A stretch of 39,286 nucleotides of DNA from Nostoc sp. LEGE 06077 (GTDB taxonomy: Bacteria > Cyanobacteriota > Cyanobacteriia > Cyanobacteriales > Nostocaceae). The position numbers and the translations under genes were made by a program. Below the pieces are notes generated by a model. That model ran no database searches, was not told where the DNA came from, and was given only the letters and a program-made list of their open reading frames with translations. This document shows, piece by piece, positions 33,864-39,286 of the stretch (position 1 is its first letter; each line of letters begins with the position of its first letter). The stretch spans positions 1 to 39,286 of the forward strand of contig NZ_JADEWI010000061.1 of the NCBI RefSeq assembly GCF_015207705.1, given 5' to 3'.

Positions 33864-34400
33864 CTATCTACCTACTGCCGGATTTTTTTGTAACTCTGGT
33901 CTCGCACTTGCTTCTGCGGCTTTATCTTTGACAAAGCTGGTAGCATCTTCAAATTGTTCCTTGACAGTTTCGAGGCGGTCTGTAACTCGATTTCCTAAAT
34001 TAGATTCATTTTGAATTAAATTTCCAGGTTCAGGCTGTTGGAAGTTTTTCTTTGTAATTATTGGCAATTCTTTTTCTTTTTCTACTCTGCCTTGGGGTGT
34101 TTCCGCACCAGGATAGAGTATTTCTGATTCTGGATTTGTGGCAATTAATGACCCAGAAGGTAGGTTAGATTGATCTCCTAACTTTTTAGAATCGGTGGAA
34201 AGGTTTCTAGTATATTTATCTCCACCGTTTTTATAGGGATTGTTTGCACCGCCAGCTTGAACAGCCGGATTTTTAGGATTGGCACCTGTAGCATCTCCAC
34301 TGGAACAAGCAGTGCTAATCATCAATAATAAACCTGCAAAAAATACAGTTACAATTTGCCGTATTCGTAGTTTTTTCAATAAGGCTGTGAATTTTTTCAT
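33864..34400 (-). CDS. Lipoprotein (B), paralogue of the neighbour
   Basis: A 178-residue lipoprotein. The N-terminus is KKFTALLKKLRIRQIVTVFFAGLL and the lipobox is ISTAC near residue 32. The body is low complexity with Gly/Asn/Pro (DATGANPKNPAVQAGG), and the C-terminus is a short helix (TDRLETVKEQFEDATSFVKDK). The order of signal peptide, lipobox and a GAES/GAET-like segment matches the neighbouring lipoprotein, which lies 98 bp downstream on the same strand. Each has its own ribosome site (here GGAGGTCTC). The pair may form one transcript. Function unknown; an envelope or stress role is inference only. Confidence 0.78.
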   Translation of the reverse strand: MKKFTALLKKLRIRQIVTVFFAGLLLMISTACSSGDATGANPKNPAVQAGGANNPYKNGGDKYTRNLSTDSKKLGDQSNLPSGSLIATNPESEILYPGAETPQGRVEKEKELPIITKKNFQQPEPGNLIQNESNLGNRVTDRLETVKEQFEDATSFVKDKAAEASARPELQKNPAVGR

Positions 34401-34928
34401 TGAGACCTCCTTTCAACAATAAACAAGTTTTTTGCTTATAATTGATTACAATAATTAAGCTTTTTTATCTTGTTTTAGTTGATTATTTATTGGACGAACA
34501 ATCTCTAATGTAATTCAAAGAAAATCAGCTTTACATCTAGCTTAAGCTACATTGTTTTTACTAAAAATATGCTATTTTTATCTCTCTCAAGTTAGACAAT
34601 ATTAATATTTCCGCTTTTTAAGCATTGAAATAACTATAAAAACTGCTCAAAATCAAAAATTACTAAAACTTGTTTTATTTCATACTTAAGATGGATTTGA
34701 AAGTTTGCAAATTAATATAAAAATCGCACTTTAAATTACTATTAATAAAGTTGAAATTAAATAAAATCTTCCAAATATTTGGTTTATCTAAGTAGAATTA
34801 CAAATAATTTGTCACAAGATTGACTTATGTTTTCAGCAAAACTGAAGAGTGAGTTTGTAAATTTTTTGGGATGTTGCTGATGTACCATAAGATTTAAGAT
34901 ATTCAAGGCTTCGTGCTAAAGCTATTAA
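34401..34928. other. Long AT-rich intergenic region
   Basis: These 528 bp between divergent genes are strongly AT-rich. They hold no open frame that I trust, no HIP1 site and no clear terminator. They must contain the promoters of the lipoprotein pair (left) and of the flippase-like gene (right), but no box pair is convincing. Confidence 0.5.
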
Positions 34929-35867
34929 ATGACCAAAGTGATGAAGCAATTTTTACGCTGGATAATTTTGGGCGGAACGCTGTTTTTTGTTGTCAAAGCC
35001 CTAAAGGACAATTGGGTTGGGGTAACAACTATTAAAATTGATCCAGCAGGATGGGCAATTTTGGCGATCGCCACAGGCGTAACTTTGTTAGCACATACTT
35101 GGGCTGGCTGGATTTGGACTTGGGTTTTGCGGGATTTAAATCAACCCGTACCATCTGTTCAATTCATTCAAGTCTACTTAAAAACCAACATCGCCAAGTA
35201 TTTACCGGGGAATGTTTGGCATTATTATGGGCGAATTATCGCAGCGAAAAATGCTAATGTCTCTACTGGTGCAGCTACCTTAAGTGTGCTATTAGAGCCA
35301 CTACTCATGGCCGCAGCCGCTTTAATAGTTGTTGTTTTATTTGGTAGTCAATTTGCAGTAACTCAGACTAATTTAGCATTACAAATATTACAGTTCGCGT
35401 TTTTGATTGTCATCCTTTGTGGCGTACATCCCTGGTTTTTAAACCCAGTTATCCGCCTTTTACACAAATTTAAAAATCAAAAATCTGGAGAGGATTATCA
35501 GCCAAAATCTACTATCTATCTTGACCGCTATCCCTTACGCCCCTTATTAGGCGAATTCGGATTTTTAGGGCTGCGAAGTTTGGGATTTATCTTAACTATA
35601 TATGCTATTAATCCTGTGAATCTCAGCCAAATTCCTTTGTTAGTCGGGGCTTTTAGTTTTGCTTGGCTGTTAGGGCTGGTAGTTCCAGGTGCGCCAGGAG
35701 GGTTAGGTGTATTTGAAGCTACAGCGATCGCCCTTTTGCAGCATCGTTTTCCCTCGGCTATCGTGATTAGTGCGATCACTTTATATCGTCTAATTAGTAT
35801 CTTAGCTGAAACCTCTGGTGCAGCTTTAGCTTGGCTAGACGAACGTCTGGTTAATACCAATCGCTAG
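34929..35867 (+). CDS. UPF0104/AglD-MprF-type membrane protein (flippase-like domain)
   Basis: A 312-residue membrane protein with about eight hydrophobic segments. It matches the lysylphosphatidylglycerol synthase transmembrane/flippase-like family (UPF0104). Marks are YLKTNIAKYLPGNVWHYYGR near residue 85-104 and the signature VPGAPGGLGVFEATAIALL (about 251-269). In MprF this domain flips aminoacylated lipids; stand-alone members are associated with polysaccharide or lipid export. There is no synthase domain here. MKQF at codon 5 is an alternative start. The next gene is convergent, 45 bp away. Confidence 0.85.
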   Translation: MTKVMKQFLRWIILGGTLFFVVKALKDNWVGVTTIKIDPAGWAILAIATGVTLLAHTWAGWIWTWVLRDLNQPVPSVQFIQVYLKTNIAKYLPGNVWHYYGRIIAAKNANVSTGAATLSVLLEPLLMAAAALIVVVLFGSQFAVTQTNLALQILQFAFLIVILCGVHPWFLNPVIRLLHKFKNQKSGEDYQPKSTIYLDRYPLRPLLGEFGFLGLRSLGFILTIYAINPVNLSQIPLLVGAFSFAWLLGLVVPGAPGGLGVFEATAIALLQHRFPSAIVISAITLYRLISILAETSGAALAWLDERLVNTNR

Positions 35868-35912
35868 AATAGCATCGCTGCTTAACTGGGAAAAATAGCA
35901 ATAAAACAAAAC

Positions 35913-36140
35913 CTAAGTCTCAGTATTAATCTCAATCAATTTTTGTCGAGATGATAATCCTGATTTAATGCTGACATAAGATTTTGGTACATCAAATTTC
36001 TCAGCTAAGACTTTGATTAATTCTTCATTAGCTTTACCGTCTACTGGCGGCGATTTCAAATATACAGTTAAAGTCCCATCAGCTTTTTCTTCAACTTTCT
36101 GTTGTCTTGAATTAGGTTTGACTTTAACTTTTTTTTGCAT
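35913..36140 (-). CDS. DUF167 (YggU-like) small protein
   Basis: A 75-residue protein with the DUF167 pattern: [13 protein letters not shown], the signature [20 protein letters not shown], and [16 protein letters not shown]. The family has a small alpha/beta fold and no agreed function. The length is a little below average but complete. The ATG at 36140 follows a short basic N-terminus. It is convergent with the flippase-like gene. Confidence 0.88.
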   Translation of the reverse strand: MQKKVKVKPNSRQQKVEEKADGTLTVYLKSPPVDGKANEELIKVLAEKFDVPKSYVSIKSGLSSRQKLIEINTET

Positions 36141-36328
36141 TACCTATTGCTCTTAATTACCGTAACTTTAATCTTAATCGAAGAAGAATTTAGAAGTCAG
36201 TGTCCAGTAAGCTTTTTGCTAATTATATACTAGCAATTTTGAGCTTAAGTTAGGTTTTAAAACCATTTACTCAGAACCTACTCATCTTGAATTCTGACTC
36301 CTAACTTCTGAATTCTATTTTAATCAAG

Positions 36329-36886
36329 TTACGGATATCTTTTACTCCCAGCCCCTACCACACCAATTTTGTGGCGATAGGAGAGTTCTGCACCAAACCA
36401 TCCAGAAACGCTAGTCAGTGTTCCAACAACGAGAGATATCAATAATCCCCAAGGTAGGATGTGTGCTTCCGTGCTGTTCCAACGCAGGAGAAAATTGAAC
36501 AGTGTTAAAACTAGGATAGAAACATTCAGGATCATGTGCGCCCAGCCGGCGGTGCGCTTACGGACGCGCTCAATTTTCAAAAAGTCACTCATCCCGATCG
36601 CCGCTGCAATTAAACCACCAACCAGTCCTAGTCCAATTAACCATAAGGAAGCCCTCGCCCAGAAGAAATCTCGCGTTAACCAATAGCCAAAATCACTTCC
36701 TAATGCTGCGGCTAAAAAGGCTATAGGGAAAATAACACTTAAAGGGTGTAAGGGATGTCCGGCGATCGCTACTGTACTAGGTACGCCAGTATCACGATAT
36801 TCTCTATCATCACTCTCAATAATCGGTGGAATATTGGGAAAAGGAGTAGAAGCCGATGTTGTTTCTGAAGTATTCATAGTTTCCAT
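36329..36886 (-). CDS. DUF2231 membrane protein
   Basis: A 185-residue membrane protein with the DUF2231 signature GHPLHPLSVIFPIAFLAAAL (about 43-62) and four hydrophobic helices. The family often carries or sits beside haem or redox proteins. The His pair in GHPLHP is conserved, though no haem motif is certain. An acidic N-terminal tail of 30 residues is cytoplasmic. It starts at 36886, 17 bp downstream of the DUF2993 gene, so the two are almost certainly one transcript. Confidence 0.85.
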   Translation of the reverse strand: METMNTSETTSASTPFPNIPPIIESDDREYRDTGVPSTVAIAGHPLHPLSVIFPIAFLAAALGSDFGYWLTRDFFWARASLWLIGLGLVGGLIAAAIGMSDFLKIERVRKRTAGWAHMILNVSILVLTLFNFLLRWNSTEAHILPWGLLISLVVGTLTSVSGWFGAELSYRHKIGVVGAGSKRYP

Positions 36887-36903
36887 AAATTATTATCCTT
36901 TGT

Positions 36904-37644
36904 TTAAGCGGAGGGAATTTGTTCTACATAAGCTTCTGCTTGCAGCGTTAATTTACCTGCTTCTACTTCTAGTTGCTGAACTCGCAAGCTCATACCTTCT
37001 AAGTCGAAGTTACTTAAATTCAGAATATTGCTGGTTTGGTCAATTAAAGCTTTTGTCAATTCTGGTGATATTTCTTCTCCTTCGCCATACTCCACATTCT
37101 CTAAAGAAACAGTTTGTCCATTAGGACTGACTTTAGGTATTGCCGAGAAAGCAACTTTTTGAATTTCACTTGTTTCTTTTAATTGAATAGTTGCATTGAG
37201 GCAGATTTTTTGATTATCACGTAAGCAAAACTCCACTTGTTGGGGATCTATACTCGTTGATTGGCCATTGATATCTACTTTCTGGCTTTGAAGTTGCGAT
37301 CGCACATATTCAGAATTAAAAGCACGGTTGATATCATTTTCAGTTAATACAACTTTTGCACTAGCTTGTGTTGGTTTGGTTAATTCAATTTTGCCAAAAG
37401 CTAAACTTAAGGGATTAATGACAACATTACCCATTTGCATTTCTAATTCCTCCATGCGGAGGTCTTTTTGCATCACCAAACCTTCGCCTGATATTTCTAC
37501 TGCATCTACCTGTCCCTGAACCATTTTCAGCGGATCAGTTTTGATGTTGACATCGAGATTTTCTACTTCATCTAATTGGCTAGATAATCCTATTTCTGCG
37601 GCTTTATTGAGTGCTTGCTCTCCTATACCAGCGCTTTCTGACAT
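36904..37644 (-). CDS. DUF2993 (LmeA-like) protein
   Basis: A 246-residue protein of the DUF2993 family. Typical blocks are NLDVNIKTDPLKMVQGQVDAV, the aliphatic-Asn pattern VINPLSLAFGKIEL, LTENDINRAFNSEYVRSQLQ and the closing LRVQQLEVEAGKLTLQAEAYV. The fold resembles lipid-binding tubular proteins; mycobacterial LmeA of this family binds phospholipids. It lacks a convincing signal peptide from the ATG at 37644; a TTG at 37680 adds 12 polar residues that do not provide one either. It is the first gene of a two-gene unit with DUF2231. The hemerythrin-like gene is divergent, 255 bp away. Confidence 0.83.
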   Translation of the reverse strand: MSESAGIGEQALNKAAEIGLSSQLDEVENLDVNIKTDPLKMVQGQVDAVEISGEGLVMQKDLRMEELEMQMGNVVINPLSLAFGKIELTKPTQASAKVVLTENDINRAFNSEYVRSQLQSQKVDINGQSTSIDPQQVEFCLRDNQKICLNATIQLKETSEIQKVAFSAIPKVSPNGQTVSLENVEYGEGEEISPELTKALIDQTSNILNLSNFDLEGMSLRVQQLEVEAGKLTLQAEAYVEQIPSA

Positions 37645-37899
37645 TACGTTATTATCTCTTGTTTGACTCTCTTTGGACAATTTAGAAAAATAATGTCAAA
37701 AAATTATCTATCTAACGATGGAGTCAAAATTTTATCTGTATATATCCAAAAGTATAATCAGCTTTTCTTATGTTTAAAAAATTTGTTTTCTATCCAGAGT
37801 TACGCAATTAATCGCTCAAAAGAAAGAGGGAAGATGATTAACTCTTATGACAAGCTGTGATTAGTAATAATCCGATTAATTTTTGAGGAGAACTTCAGA

Positions 37900-38958
37900 A
37901 TGGTATCAACTTTAGATGATACAAAACGCAATGCTATTGCAACTAAATTGGCTAGTATTAAATTAGTTCAACAACTGCTTATTGAGAATGAAGAGCTATT
38001 TTTGAGAGAAGCTACAGATAGTGAAATCTCAGATCGGATTCGAGATTTCCTCGAAGATGATCGGAAAAATCTGGGCATTATCGAAACAGTAATTGTGCAG
38101 TATGGCATTCAGCAGGAGCCGAAAAAAACTGTGCAGGAAATGGTAGACAAAGTTCGCCAATTGATGCAAGGTTCAGAATTGAGTTTCTATGAAAAAGTAT
38201 CTCAGCACGAGTTGTTAAAGCATCAACAAGTTCTGAGTGGCTTATTAGTACACAAAGCAGCCCAAAAAGTTGGTGCTGATGTAATGGCTGCGATTGGGCC
38301 TATCAATCCTGTGAACTTTGAAAACCGCGCCCACCAAGAGCAACTTAAAGGGATTCTCGAAATTCTTGGTGTGCGTGAGCTAACTGGACAAGATGCAGAC
38401 CAAGGAATTTGGGCAAGAGTTCAAGATGCGATCGCAGCTTTTAGCGGTGCTGTAGGTAGTGCAGTTACCCAAAGTACTGACAAACAAGATATGAACATCC
38501 AAGACGTGATTCGCTTGGATCACAACAAGGTAAATATCTTATTTACTGAACTGCTGCAAAGCAATGATTCTCAAAAAATTCAAGAATACTTTGGTCAAAT
38601 TTACAAAGACCTAACAGCACATGCTGAGGCTGAAGAAGAAGTAGTTTATCCCAGAGTTCGTTCCTTCTACGGCGAAGGTGATACCCAAGAACTTTATGAT
38701 GAACAAGCAGAAATGAAGCGGCTTTTAGATCAAATTAAGGCTATCAGTCCTTCTATTCCTGAATTTAAAGATAGAATCAGAAATCTGATGGATATCGTTG
38801 GCGACCATATTCGTCAAGAAGAAAGCACAATGTTTGCTGCAATCCGTAATAACTTAAACACTCAACAAAGTGAGCAACTAGCTACAGAATTTAAAGCAGC
38901 TAAAGCCAAAATTCAACAAAAGTTGGGTGGAACTGTAACTGGTGCGAATGTTTCATGA
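37900..38958 (+). CDS. Hemerythrin-like (HHE) protein
   Basis: A 352-residue soluble protein. A helical N-terminal domain (about 1-165) contains QHELLKHQQ and resembles ferritin-like bundles. A C-terminal HHE hemerythrin-like domain (about 198-335) has His208 (RLDHNK), the His241/Glu245 pair (HAEAEEE) and the His303/Glu307 pair (GDHIRQEE). The remaining family ligand, expected near 269, is Gln (DEQAEM), so the di-iron site may be incomplete. Hemerythrin-like proteins bind O2, NO or iron or act in stress repair. GAGGAG in front of the ATG at 37900 is a strong ribosome site. The gene converges on the rRNA operon. Confidence 0.88.
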   Translation: MVSTLDDTKRNAIATKLASIKLVQQLLIENEELFLREATDSEISDRIRDFLEDDRKNLGIIETVIVQYGIQQEPKKTVQEMVDKVRQLMQGSELSFYEKVSQHELLKHQQVLSGLLVHKAAQKVGADVMAAIGPINPVNFENRAHQEQLKGILEILGVRELTGQDADQGIWARVQDAIAAFSGAVGSAVTQSTDKQDMNIQDVIRLDHNKVNILFTELLQSNDSQKIQEYFGQIYKDLTAHAEAEEEVVYPRVRSFYGEGDTQELYDEQAEMKRLLDQIKAISPSIPEFKDRIRNLMDIVGDHIRQEESTMFAAIRNNLNTQQSEQLATEFKAAKAKIQQKLGGTVTGANVS

Positions 38959-39159
38959 TAGATATAGATGATGCTGGCAATAGTAGTCTACATACACTAT
39001 AGAAGCTATAGAAGCATCTAATCTAGGACTTACGCAAAAGACCTCTGAAACTCTAATTTCTTTGTGTCCTTTGCGTATTTTGAGGTTAGTTTTTCCTTTA
39101 CTGTACTTGATTCCTGATCTCAAACAGGTAATCAAATATTCAGGTCATCCCAAAAACCA

Positions 39160-39192
39160 AAAAGCCCCTTTCTGAAGAGAAAGAGGCTTTTA
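39160..39192 (-). terminator. Terminator downstream of the 5S rRNA gene
   Basis: AAAAGCC and GGCTTTT form the outer stem, with an inner CTTT/AAAG after one mismatch. On the minus strand the 3' arm ends in CTTTTT. It sits about 10 bp past the 5S 3' end and closes the rRNA operon. Confidence 0.75.
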
Positions 39193-39200
39193 AAGTATAG

Positions 39201-39286
39201 AACCTGGCACCGAGCAATTGTGGCAGGAGGCAACCCTCCAACTATCGTAGCCGCAGCAGCGTTTCACCTCTGAGTTCGGGAAGGTA
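39201..39286 (-). rRNA. 5S ribosomal RNA, 3' part (runs off the window)
   Basis: The minus strand reads CCCGAACTCAGAGGTGAAAC, then GCTGCGGCTACGATAGTT, then the closing CTCGGTGCCAGGTTC, which is the classic cyanobacterial 5S order. About 86 of roughly 118 nt lie in the window; the 5' part and presumably 23S and 16S lie beyond the right edge. The exact 3' end is good to about two bases. Confidence 0.93.

Noticed and set aside
39023-39080. Insertion-sequence end (CTAGGACTTACGCAAAAG motif with partial TTTGCGT complement)
   Set aside because: The motif resembles ends of cyanobacterial MITEs, but no matching second end or target duplication is visible.

Overview
The window looks like chromosomal DNA of a filamentous, Nostoc/Anabaena-type cyanobacterium. 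The HIP1 octamer GCGATCGC recurs throughout, heptameric short tandem repeats sit at many gene borders, and the gene families are cyanobacterial: a Ycf33/DUF751 protein, a HetZ-family protein, a Uma2-type protein, a Ser/Thr kinase with an SH3 domain, and a MerR regulator. No prophage, insertion sequence or CRISPR array is visible. The species cannot be named from this evidence.

Layout. 1-2.1 kb: a small membrane protein, a 21-bp tandem repeat, a coiled-coil M23 murein hydrolase and tRNA-Arg(CCG). 2.2-3.5 kb: a MerR regulator with a textbook palindromic operator, facing two decayed genes (spondin-like and amidohydrolase-like). 3.6-9.5 kb: a trypsin-like protease with 13 TPR units, hemB, a DUF4870 protein and prfC (RF3). 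9.5-14.9 kb: a TPR/M48-like membrane protein whose zinc motif is destroyed, an RRM RNA-binding protein, a structured intergenic region that may encode a small RNA, a TenA protein and an HxlR regulator. 15-18.2 kb: a minus-strand cluster of a protein with two Tudor-knot domains, two 75%-identical VWA proteins and a small coiled-coil protein. 18.4-24.9 kb: a Uma2-like protein, a site-2 protease with CBS domains, rtcA, a large dynamin-like GTPase and an unknown protein. 25-29.3 kb: a protein kinase, rbfA, ycf33, and a Dam-type methylase convergent with a PD-(D/E)XK nuclease. 29.4-33.1 kb: a HetZ-family protein, a Sua5/YrdC protein and larC. 33.1-39.3 kb: two related lipoproteins, a flippase-like membrane protein, DUF167, DUF2231, DUF2993, a hemerythrin-like protein, and the 3' part of a 5S rRNA on the minus strand that runs off the window edge.

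Housekeeping functions (haem synthesis, translation termination, ribosome maturation, tRNA modification, RNA end repair) are mixed with accessory ones. The strongest candidate for an undescribed system is the VWA/VWA/Tudor-knot cluster at 14.97-18.21 kb. Also worth attention are the catalytically dead M48 protein, the AT-rich dynamin, the methylase/nuclease pair and the structured RNA candidate at 13.55-13.74 kb. Start codons were chosen by hand from Shine-Dalgarno sites and family alignment, so several differ from the longest possible reading frame.
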